Assembly: GCA_015680685.1 (NCBI GenBank)
Contig: MNCI01017558.1
Coordinates: forward strand, 8,151 to 59,335
DNA from: Gnetum montanum
Lineage: Eukaryota > Streptophyta > Gnetopsida > Gnetales > Gnetaceae
Reading direction: 5' to 3'
Length of the DNA stretch: 51,185 nt
Positions 21,955 to 32,050 of this stretch are shown piece by piece. Position numbers and translations under genes: made by a program. A model generated the notes under the pieces. That model had not been told where the DNA came from. It made no database searches and was given only the letters and a program-made list of their open reading frames with translations. The stretch's first letter is position 1. Every line of letters begins with the position of its first letter.

Positions 21955-22823
21955 TGATGAGCGGCAAGGTACCCCTACACTCAACCATACGAATACAAGC
22001 ATTTCACACATGATTCAGTCGAATTCCAAGGACTAAGTGCCTATGCGCCTTTGTGGAACAAGGACAAGTTGGTTGATCGTTGTCTTCCCAAACTTACTTG
22101 TATGTCATGATTGTATGGTTAAGTAAGTTTAAGGCACATGATTTTTATAGCTTTTATGTTTTTATGTCCTGTTGCTAATAAGGGAGAAGAGAGAGAGAGA
22201 TAACTAAGTGACTAACTTAACTTAACTATTGATTAACTAGGCTTTAAACGAATCCTAACACCAGTATCTATTCTCACTTGTCGTACACATCTTGAACCAG
22301 CGCAACACTATTGGGATTACCAAACGCTAATCGTTACTGGGTTACCAAGTGTTACACGCATGCTCGAAGTGATTGCATTGTGTATGCTAATAACATAAAT
22401 GTAAAGTGCATAAAATAAAATAAAATAAAATAAAAAAATAAATACAGAAGAAAATAAAATAAAGGAAATGAGTAAGAAAAAATATCTCAAGTGCTATAAG
22501 GATGAATCCAAGAGCTCATCTTTATTGTCGTACACAAGGTGTGCTCAAGTACACAATGCTCAAATAAAGATTCATCCACACTTAGACCTCCTACTGTGGG
22601 AACTTGGAAAATACTCTAACTACAAAATTTTTGCTACATAACTCCTAAAAGACTTCCTTCCAAGACTTCCTCCCTAGACTTCCTCTCTAAATTATGTGCC
22701 TAGGCACTGTATTTATAGGCTTATGAGCAACTACTCTAATAATTAGAAAAACTACCACTCTAATTTTAGAGAAACTTTCACTCTAATAATTAGAATAAAC
22801 TGCTAGAGTAACTGCTCTCATCA
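21955..22823 (-). repeat. Element D 3' LTR
   Basis: This 869-bp LTR abuts polypurine complement TACCCCC at 22824. Its U3 (22730-22815) holds repeats of ACTCTAATAATTAGA, a module different from those of A/B and C/E/F. The TATA box on the minus strand is CTATAAATAC (about 22709-22718). The complement of AATAAA lies near 22526. The paired TTACCAA repeats are at 22311-22362. Confidence 0.92.
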
Positions 22824-24540
22824 TACCCCCACGACTGAATGAAAACTCATCCTCGAGTTCCTTACAAAATATTGGGAAGGTATAGGATTATTGACTAATT
22901 AACAACTAACAGTGGAATGGGATGATAGAATCAACATGCCCAATGAACAGATCAATAAGCATATTACAACATTAGTGTTCATGNNNNNNNNNNNNNNNNN
23001 NNNNNNNNNNNNNNNNNNNNNNNNNNNNNNNNNNNNNNNNNNNNNNNNNNNNNNNNNNNNNNNNNNNNNNNNNNNNNNNNNNNNNNNNNNNNNNNNNNNN
23101 NNNNNNNNNNNNNNNNNNNNNNNNNNNNNNNNNNNNNNNNNNNNNNNNNNNNNNNNNNNNNNNNNNNNNNNNNNNNNNNNNNNNNNNNNNNNNNNNNNNN
23201 NNNNNNNNNNNNNNNNNNNNNNNNNNNNNNNNNNNNNNNNNNNNNNNNNNNNNNNNNNNNNNNNNNNNNNGATAGCTATAATATGGAAAAATATGAGGAA
23301 TAAGAAAGATGGGAAAAAATATCAATGGCAACGCCAATAAAATCGATGTAATGGATGGGGATGAAACAAGAAATGATTGATTGCAGGAAATGTTTAAGGG
23401 AAAGAAGTTAACAATTGCACCAAAAAGAAATGCAAGTGGGTCCTCCCCAAAGTAGGCTCATGCCTTTTATGCCCTGACAAACCCACAAACCAAAGAGTCC
23501 GTAGGCTCTAGGAATGTCATTTGGAAACAAGAGTTAAAACATACCCACAAGAATTCACCAAAGAAAAATAATGCATCAACCCAGAGCAGACTAATGATAA
23601 AATTGGCAATGAGGTAGAAAATGGAAAGAAAGATGCAGAGGAGAGAATGGAATGGAATCCCAAGAACAAGGTTTTGTAAAACCCCTTGTGTATTTAATGG
23701 TTAATGTTATTGAGTAGAACTCATCCCAAATTCAAACTCAAATAAACCAACCAATGACCTCACATCAACACACTTGACCAATATATCCACTTGAAGCAAC
23801 AAAATTGCTTTCACAAAGAGTCACCACCATTCTGAGGAGAGCGAGATGGAGAAGTAGGAAGTGAGAAAGGGCCTTAGTTAGAGGGAACCTTCAGGCATGG
23901 GTAACATGTCTTTCTAGTTCCATAACCAATGCTTGTAGTCCATATTACTTTATTATGTCTAAGGGGTTTGCTTTGAATTCTCACTCTCTTTTTTTCTTTT
24001 TTTTTCTTTTTTTTTCTTTTTTTTTGCATGAGAACCACACCATGCAAAGACTTGTTTTTATTCACTCAGCTTCCTCATTTTTGAACAATGTCAGAATGGC
24101 AAAAAACCCAAGAAAAAGCATCCAAGCACCCAAGAGAATGGCCAGCACAAATGCATCGAATCCCCTTGAAGTCACACCCTTTTCGTCCTTTAAGTCTTTT
24201 CTTGGTTTGAAAAATATGTAGCCACTAATTCATTAAAAGTTTACTTAGAAAAAGAGGGACTATACAGTTCCAAGCCAAAGGAAATCATAGGGTTGTATGG
24301 ATGAGTGGACGGCATGGACTCATTACCTGTTTTACCAAAAGAACCATACCTTAATATTAGCATCATAATTCAAAGGTAAAAACCAAACATTAGTAATCAA
24401 TATGATATAATTCAATCCACCATCATGAGCACTTATTAGATGATGAATAAAAGTAGATCAAGCAAACAAAGAAACAGTAAAAACATGGATGATGGTGTAA
24501 AACAAAAATAAGAAATGTTGAAAGAATGTGTAAAACAAAA
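22824..24540 (-). other. Element D polypurine tract and spacer, with N run
   Basis: The minus-strand polypurine tract GTCGTGGGGGTA lies at 22824-22836, followed inward by the conserved AACTCGAGGATGAGTTTTC motif. Bases 22984-23270 are unknown, so reading frames crossing them are meaningless. Conserved spacer blocks are at 23435-23452 (GGGGAGGACCCAC, complement) and 23887-23920. A TTTTTTTTTC repeat at 23988-24025 gives a long polypurine run on the coding strand. No gene is supported. Confidence 0.75.
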
Positions 24541-25564
24541 ATTCAAAAAGAACTAAGGGCCTAGAATGGTTAGCTTAGGTGGCCATAGCCCCCACGACTA
24601 AGTTGGAAGGAGGAGCTCTGAAATAGTGAGCAAGGTTGTCCACCAAGAGAGGTAGCATGTGTACTGGTTGTCCTAAGCTCATGGAAAGGTTTAGTTTTTT
24701 GTACGTTGACCAACAGTTTCTTGTTTGGGCTTTTAGGTTTGTATATTGTCATGGCTCCTGAAGAAAAAGTTGCATAAATAATATAAGGTCCTTCCCATAT
24801 TGTTTGAAATTTAGTACGTTGTGGCACATGTGTGGGATTCCAGGAGAGAACCTTATCTCCCAGTTGATATTTAACTTTCCTAATCCTTAGGTCATGACGT
24901 TGTTTATTGAATGCCTTGTGCAACTCATTAGATGACAGGGCAGCTAGTCAATTTTCATCTAACAAGTTAAGGGTCACTAATTGTTCTTTCTATGCTAGAT
25001 AAAAGTCAAGGTTGAGGTCACATGACATGGATAGTGTACAAAGCTCAGTTTGAATGGGAAGCATTGGTAATTTACCATACACTAACTCATAGGGAGAGTA
25101 GCCTATAGGGAGTTTCTATGTGGACTGGTATGCCCAAAGAGCATTGTTCAGTTTAGTGTTCCAGTCTCGCCCAAACTTGCTAACAATTCTTATCAATATC
25201 TTCATAATCTCCCTATTGGTAACTTCTACTTAACTATTTGCTTAGGGGTGGTATGGTGTAGTCAATTTATGCTCAACCCCTAAGTGTTGCATTAATTTCC
25301 AAAAATTTGCACCTGTGAAGTGGGTACCATTGTTTGAAATAAGTGCACAACGCATACCAAACCTGTTTATGATTTGTTGTTGAACAAATCATGCAGCTTT
25401 AGATGATGTACAATTCTTAACAATAGCTTCTTCTGCCCATTTAGTTAGGTAATCAACAGCAACAATGATATAGGCTTTTCCATTGGACATTGGTGTAATC
25501 AGCCCCATAAAATCAATTCCCCAAATGTCGAAGGGTTCTAATGGTTGAATCCATTGTTGCAAAC
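24541..25564 (-). pseudogene. Element D pol: integrase core and tail (split by element E)
   Basis: The core reads DIWGIDFMG (first Asp, about 25520-25546), then the region of the second Asp reads ISNNGTHF (about 25325-25345), so Asp has become Asn. The Glu is kept in VEVTNRE, but a TAA stop lies just before it. The tail (24923-24570) includes RKVKYQLGDKVL and WEGPYII, typical of the integrase C-terminal domain. The right end of this piece is cut by element E; the zinc domain lies at 39059-39330. Joining at the CGAAC duplication restores the alignment with A. Confidence 0.88.
25560..25564. repeat. Left target-site duplication of element E (CAAAC)
   Basis: CAAAC precedes the LTR, and CGAAC follows the other LTR at 39054-39058. 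The single difference is a CpG-type G-to-A change. Confidence 0.85.
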
Positions 25565-26392
25565 TAATGAGTGGTGAGGTACCCCTACACTCAACCATAC
25601 GAATACGAGTGTTTCACACACAATCCGGTCAAACTCCACAGACGGACTAGTTCTAGTATCTAGACAGTTACTTGTAGATCGCAGTTCATTGTCTTCCCAC
25701 CTGGACTAGTATTAGCTTTGTCACGTATGGTTTAGTCCAGAGTGAGGTGTATGATGTGTTCCTACACTAATGCTACTCCTAGGGATGATGGGAAATAAAA
25801 TCAACTAAGTGCGATGAGCATCTAAACTAGCCTAAGTGCGATGAGCATCTGTTCCTTAATCATCTGTACACATCTTGGACCTCATGCACGACTACCACTG
25901 GGATTACCAAGCGCATGGCCTAGGTACGCTACTGGGTTACCAAGTAGTTACACTTAAATGCTTGTGATTAATTCGTACTCATTCCACATTACTAGGAGAT
26001 AAGGGTAGAGAGATATTACTAAGAAAGCAATAAATAACAATAATAATTAACTAATTAAGCTAAGTGGACACTGCAATGATGAAGTAATCTCGATCTTTAT
26101 TGTCGATCATGTGCTTGTCCAAGTACATCACACTCAAATAAGGATGCCATACAATTACAATCATCACACTACAGGCATGCACTAGGAGAAAAGGTTGAGA
26201 GTAAAACTGATAAAAACTAAAAACTTCAAACTTCAAAATTTCAAAAAGACCCCCTACCAAATCTGCCTTCCTCTTATTTATAGATGAGGAGATAGGCTGC
26301 GATATCGTGTCTAGGCTGTGATATCGCATACGTGATATCGCGTACATGATATCATGGGTGCGATATCACAGCCAACAATTCATGATTCATCA
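25565..26392 (-). repeat. Element E 3' LTR
   Basis: This 828-bp LTR starts TAATGAG (mutated TGATGAG) and ends TTCATCA. U3 (26285-26385) carries at least five copies of the GCGATATCGC-type palindrome. The minus-strand TATA box is at 26274-26283 and the AATAAA complement at 26096-26101. A 19-bp motif CTAAGTGCGATGAGCATCT is repeated at about 25813-25855; the 5' LTR has a different sequence there. Confidence 0.92.
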
Positions 26393-26584
26393 TACCCACA
26401 CGACTGAATGAAAATGCATCCTTGAGTTAAAGTGAGAACAAGCCCCATTGATTACACAGTGGATAGGTATGGGATTATTGACTAACGAGAATGGGTTCAT
26501 GCCGCAATGTGGAATTAGAACAAAATTGAGACACAACATGAAGAATGCAAAAGAAAATCCTATAGCTACAAAATTAGGTGGAAC
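26393..26584 (-). promoter_or_regulatory. Element E polypurine tract and 3' untranslated region
   Basis: The plus strand reads TACCCACACGACTGAATG at 26393-26410, a degenerate copy of the TACCCCCACGACTGAATG seen in D. This is the primer site for plus-strand synthesis. A conserved TCCTTGAGTT motif follows. Confidence 0.7.
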
Positions 26585-29340
26585 TCATGTAGTTCCTGGT
26601 GGCGATGGCTCCTCCATGGATGCCTTTCCCTTGTCTTATGCTCCAAGTCTTGGGATTTGATGACATTGAAGTATGGCCTGGAGTTTCTCCTCTTCAGTTT
26701 GGGGATCCTATGCCATCCATGCTAATGTTCTGATGTTTGATGGAGTCAGCACCTTCCATGGGCACGGTAGTTATAGGAACATTTTATTTTCTTTGACATA
26801 CCAAGCCGCAAACACCTACCATTCCTCCTCATAAGCTCTGGCTTTGTCTCTGTATTCTTGAAAATCTATGAGCCATCGAGCCAAGTCTACTGCGACACCT
26901 TTCTGCCCCTAGTAGCTTACTTTAACCACCTTGAGTTCAGAATTTTCCACCTCCAATTTTTACAATAATTTCTTACATTCTACAAATTCTATTTCATATT
27001 TGACATAGGTGGTGGCTACCTGTTGCTCAAACTCTATTCTTGGGCATCTTGCTATTAACATGGCATGATTGGCATATCATAGGTTTGCCAACTCCATGTA
27101 CTCTGTAAAGTCCTAGATCTGCAAGTCTCAGTTCCTAACTTCTACCTAGTGGACAAACATGTATGTGTCCAATATGGCCCCCCAGTCAGTGTGTTAAGCA
27201 CTAAGAGCGTTGATGTGGGCCTTGGCCATATGGATCTCCTTCTTGATGATTTGTTTATACATCCCCACCTAGTCCCAGAAATGCTCCTTCAATTTCTCAT
27301 GTCATTTAGCCTCATTCTACCACGCGCTTATCTCAATGGCCATCTTCTGAAGGATGGCACATACCTCCTCCATCAAGAGGGTTCAATTTTCGCAGGCTAA
27401 ATGGTTCATGTCGTGGTTGACCCTGATTAGTTATTCTCGTAACTATTGAAAATGTTCTTCAAGAACATTATTTTGTTTTTCCATAGACGTCAACCAACAA
27501 AAAGTTGTTTGTTTTCCTCTTGTAAGGCTTTGAGTGCCTTGGTATGCACATAAGTTTGCGCTTATGCCACAAAGGCATCCCAAACAGCCTTCTCTTTTTC
27601 TTCCACCACCCTTTAGTTCTTTGTCAATAGTTTGGTAAGTTGCTCGGTTCTGAAAGTGTCCAGCTGGTTTGTGGGAACAAATTGAGAAGGATCTCGCTGT
27701 GCTGCTTGCAGGGTCACGAGCCTTTCTTACAATCTTTGCACTTCTGATTCAGCATGCTCAACCCTCATCTCTATCAAGACCAACTTCCTTTGGGGGAAAT
27801 GAGGTCTAATCGGATTACTATAACATCCTATGGGATGTCAAACAAGGACATCATTACCTGTCCTATTTGTAGCAATCAGTCAAGTACATCCTCATGTTCT
27901 GCAGGAGTCATTGAGGTACCAGCCAGAGTTTGAGCATCCTGTGCTCCTATAAGATCGACCAATGGCACAACAGGTACATTGAATGATTCTTTAATGTGGT
28001 CTACAACCACTTCTATGGCTCCTGGTGCATCCTGGAGCTACATGATCACCAACATTGCCCCTTCACTAGTTTTTAACTGCACCTGAAAGGACACAGCGTT
28101 CCCTGAAATCTGTTGTGACCAAGCACTCTCTCCTCCTCCTGTCTGAATGGACACTTCACCCCGCACACGATCTATAGAGACCATAGGCTGTACAACATCA
28201 TCGATGACGTGGAAGAGATTTGTGTCATTACAACTTCCCCAACTGACCGTCTCAGCGATGGCCCTGAGATGGCTCATCGATGGTCTGTAATCTTGCAGCG
28301 GTGGTAGTGGTTGATCCTGTTAGCATGTGCTAGGCCCTGCTTCTTGTTGTTGCTTGGGTCCCATGCTTGGAACTTGGCTGGGTCCTACAAGTTGAGTTGT
28401 AGTTGGCCCTACCGTTTGTTCTCTTTCTTGTTCCAGCCCCAGCGTCTCACCAATGATTTTCCTTGCAACTAGTGGCTTTAGCAATTCGGCATATGAAGCA
28501 TTTTGGGCTTTTTGAAGGACATCATTGGTGTATCCTCTAATACCAGCATGTTTGCACAGCTTCCTGATAAGACAAGGGAAAGGTAACGCAAACTTCCCTA
28601 TCTTCCATTCTTCAAATCGCCTCAGGATCTCCGTAAAATATAGATGAGGCAGGTTAGCATTAACCTTTCCCATCAACACTGCACATCCTCTTACCGCATA
28701 TGTTGAAATTCTTTTTAAGCCTTTTTTGGAGAAGATGTGATAAGTTCCTATTTTGAAATAAATCCTCTCCTCTATCGTTAACTCCCCAAACATTTTATCT
28801 TCCTTACCATATGTCCTTTCTAGCCAAACTCGTTACACATTAGGGTCTAAGTGGGTAGACAACTGAGCAACCTTTAGCCCTGTATTCAAAAGGTTTAATA
28901 CTTCTGAAATGGCTTGAATAGAGAAATCAATAGTCACACCACAAATGTTAACCATGGTGCCTTGTTCTTTATTGTGCCAAAATTGGTACGTTTCCCTTAA
29001 GTACCAGACACCACTTTCAGAGAGGGTAGGCTATAATGGAGATCCTTTGAGGTGATCCCTAACAGCCTCCGGAGCAAATTTTGTGAAAGGTTCAAAGCTT
29101 AATTCCATGATCATTGTAGTGAATATGGACCTTTCATGGATGACCTAAACACAATCCTGGGGCAACGTGAGATGTTATACCTATTCAGACACTACAATAG
29201 CTCCTTCTTCTACCTACCTTGACTGTACAGTAGCAGGGTCTTCTTGGTGCATATTAAATGATTGTTCCTCCTGCTCTGCATGTTGTTCGGAAGGAACTTG
29301 TCCTTCACCTCTCCTAGGTCGTTTGATCCCACCTTAAGCA
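26585..29340 (-). pseudogene. Element E ORF2 (env-position protein, plant transposon-protein type)
   Basis: The best-preserved segment (28793-28320) reads IYFKIGTYHIF, GCAVLMGKVNANLPHLY and ALPFPCLIRKLC, the signature also seen in B and C. Upstream (to 29340) is a basic patch KRPRRGEG. Downstream (27700-26600) is a long charged, coiled-coil-like region ending near 26585 in MEEPSPPGTT. Several TAG and TAA stops interrupt it. The true start lies beyond the junction with element F: the ATG at 29341 sits at the rearrangement point and is not equivalent to the starts in B and C. Function is unknown. Confidence 0.75.
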
Positions 29341-29343
29341 TGA

Positions 29344-29419
29344 CCTAGGATGAGAAACAAGGGAGAGCCGCCTCTTATTTGTAGATTTGACGACCCCCGC
29401 GATATCATGCGTCCCATCA
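29344..29419 (-). repeat. Element F 3' LTR remnant
   Basis: About 76 bp, from CCTAGGATGAGAAACAAG to CCCATCA, match the end of the 5' LTR (35200-35302). The missing part would be U5, R and most of U3. The junction with ORF2 of E shows a shared TAAGC nearby, suggesting end-joining at short homology. Confidence 0.85.
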
Positions 29420-31250
29420 TACCCCCATGACTGAATAAAAAAACGTTCTCAAGTTCCTTACAAAATATTGGGAAGGTATGGGATTACTGACTCAAATGGA
29501 ACTAATGGGATGACATGCAAACGAATCATCATTACAAGACAAGATAAAACTGGTGTTCATGACAACAAGAGTGAACACCTTATACATTTGAAATCAGGCC
29601 TTATTTGGCAGCTGAGAAAGAGAGAGATAGAGAAGTTTTACTTCTGCCAATGCCAATTGTCCATCCATAAGTGCGCCATCAATCTTGCTCCTTGCATAGC
29701 TGCTTTAGCGCTACTCCATTCCAAGTGTTCTCTCCAGATCCAATCCGTTATTTTTATGATTACCATCTGCACACACAACACAGTATTTATATTAGCAAGG
29801 GTAAATGAATCATAATGCAATTGATACCTTACTCCGGTGAAAGGTCTGTTGGCTAGGTTGTGGTATGGCTGATGTGGATCTAGAGATATAATAATGATGA
29901 TTACTGAAGGTGTAGGGGTTAGGAGAAAATCAAAAAATTGGGCCCCGTGCCCCCATGACTAATCGCGAGCCTCCAGTAGCGATAGAATGGAGAAAGAATA
30001 AAGAACAAGAAAGTTGGAGAAAAAGAGACAACTGTAACGTCGATGAAATGGATGTCAAGATGGAAATGAACAAAATAATATAGATTGCAGAAATGTTAGG
30101 GGAAAGAATTTAACAAGTGCACCAAAGAGGAATGTCAGTGGGTCCTCCTCAAAGCAGGCTTATGCCCTTAATGGCGTGACAAACCCACATTCAAAGAGTC
30201 CATAGGCTTTAGGAATGTCATTTGGAACAAGAGTTAAAGTCTTAACCACAAGAATTTACCAAAAAGAAAACAATGTATCAACTAAAATATACATTAATGA
30301 TACAACCAGCAATGAGGTGAACAATGGAGAGAAGGATGGAGAGGAGAGAATGGAATGGAGTCTCAAGAACAAGGTGGTGTACAGCTCCTTATGTATTTCA
30401 TGATTAATGTAACTTAGTAGATCCCATTCCAAGTCCGGCCTCAACAAACCATTTCTAGTACTTCGCATTAATACATTTAGCCAATAATGCCTTCCCCAAA
30501 GAGCCACCACCATTCCGACGAAACAAGAAGGAGAGAATGGGAAGCGAGAAGGGCCTTAGTTAGAGGGAACAACATTTGTTTTGGTTCAATAACCAGTGCT
30601 TGTAGCCCAAATTATTATTTCATCTAAGAGGTGTGCTTTGAATTCTCACTTTATTTTTTTTATGTGTTTATGCGTGAGAACCACACCATGCAAAGACTTT
30701 GTTATTTTTATTTTCTCAACTTCCCGGTAATTGAGTAACGTCAAAACGGTAACAAAACTTAAGAAGAAAACATCCAAGCACCCAAGAGAACAGCCAACAC
30801 AAATGCATCAAGTTCCCTTGAAGTCATACCCTTTTCAATCCTTGAGTCCTTCCTTAGTTTGAGAAATGCCAAGTCACCAATTCGTTATAGTTCTTATTTA
30901 GAAAGGGACTATACATTCCCAAGCCGAGAGAGACCATAGAACTTGGTGGATGATTGGATGAGGTGGACTCATTTCCTGCTATATCAAAAGAACCATACCT
31001 TAGTATCAACATCATGACTTAAAGGTAAAAACCAACATTAGCAATCAATAGGGAAATAGTTCATACCATCATGAAGAACACTTATTAAATGACAAACTTA
31101 CAAGCTGGATAACACACATACACACACACACAAAATGATAAAGTATAATGATGTTGTAAAACAAAAACAAGAAAAGTTAAAGAAATTTGTAAAAAAAAAA
31201 TGTGTAAAACAAAAACTTAAAAATAACTAAGGGCCCCAAATGATTAACAT
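29420..31250 (-). other. Element F polypurine tract and spacer
   Basis: Polypurine complement TACCCCCATGACTGAAT lies at 29420-29436, followed by TTCTCAAGTTCCTTACAAAATATT shared in pattern with D. The conserved GGGGAGGACCCAC-type block (here with one change) is at 30137-30154. The conserved 30-base motif seen in B, C, D and E is missing at its expected place near 30568. A CA-rich run is at 31110-31132. Apart from the small frame at 29638-29766, no gene is supported. Confidence 0.7.
29638..29766 (-). CDS. Small Trp-rich ORF after an acceptor-like site (42 aa), hypothetical
   Basis: The minus-strand ATG at 29766 directly follows TTGTGTGTGCAG, which resembles a plant 3' splice site, as at the starts of ORF2 in B and C. 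The 42-residue frame has four Trp (WIWREHLEW, WHW) and no stop before 29638. TATAAATA lies about 24 nt upstream. I do not recognise the protein. It occupies the position where other elements carry ORF2. It may be chance, since the corresponding part of D lies partly in unknown bases. Confidence 0.25.
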   Translation of the reverse strand: MVIIKITDWIWREHLEWSSAKAAMQGARLMAHLWMDNWHWQK

Positions 31251-32050
31251 AGGTGGACATCTACCCCATGACTAAATGGAAAGGGAGAGATCCAAAATAA
31301 TGAGCACCTGTTTGAATTTCTTAGAAGTGTCCAACTTCTCCCAATTGATGTTTTTATATTAAGGGGTGGAAGTCGATGATGCTCATATTCCAATGTATTT
31401 ATGCCTTCGTTATGGGCATGAGTTGTTCCCCCAGTTCGGTTCATGCATGTTGGTCGACTGCTCTTTCGACTAGCTGTCAACCACGGGGTGTCCACTTGTT
31501 GTGTGGTTGCTACATACAGCCATCTTTGTCACAAAGTTTCTAGGGCACACCTGTTGCATGGAGGAGATGCAGAGCATTCTTCCATGTCATCACCCGATGA
31601 GTCACTGTATGTGATGCACAGAACTTTCTTCTTCTCGATCTTTCCATAAATGTTGACCTTAGATGTTTCCAAGGAAAGATCGCAAATCCCTAGGCATGCA
31701 TTTATTGTACTTAGCCATGCCCTTCCTATTATAATTGGGAAGTCCCCTTCATTGTTGTTGACCTCTATCACCAGGAAATCAGCTGGGTAAGACCAACCAC
31801 ACATAGTGGTAACAATGTCTTCCACCAATTCCAAGGGAATGGTGATGGACTGGTTAGCCAGCTCTAATTGAATTTTGCTCTTCTTGAGTTAGGGTAGGTT
31901 CCAGGTTTGATACATTTCTCGTGAAATTAAGTTGGCTTTGGAACCTGAGTCAAGAAGAGCCTTATGTGGTTCATTCCCTACGACTTGGAGGTAGATTAAG
32001 GGACTTCCAGGGTCAGATAGTTTCCTGGGAAGGTGGCCTACCTTGATCTA
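31251..32050 (-). pseudogene. Element F protease fused to pol tail (RT, RNase H and integrase deleted)
   Basis: The protease active site reads LLDSGSKANLI (about 31930-31965), with the DSG triad intact. The second half, open from 31834 to 31529, contains VEDIVTTMCGWSYP and IIIGRAWLST. Further left the sequence follows the start of RT in D (near 40980) to about 31300 and then matches the pol tail (24580-24610 in D). About 2.7 kb of coding sequence is thus lost. The gag-protease part may have been able to make particles, but not to copy or integrate itself. Confidence 0.82.

Noticed and set aside
22912-23340. Frames of 121-142 aa across 22984-23270
   Set aside because: They consist mainly of unknown bases and have no support.
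23874-24221. Lys-rich and Phe-rich frames around the T/A run
   Set aside because: They are produced by the TTTTTTTTTC repeat at 23988-24025 in a spacer.
26285-26385. CGATATCG repeats as a CRISPR-like or satellite array
   Set aside because: Spacing and spacers are irregular and the repeats sit at the U3 position of several LTRs, so they are promoter-region repeats.
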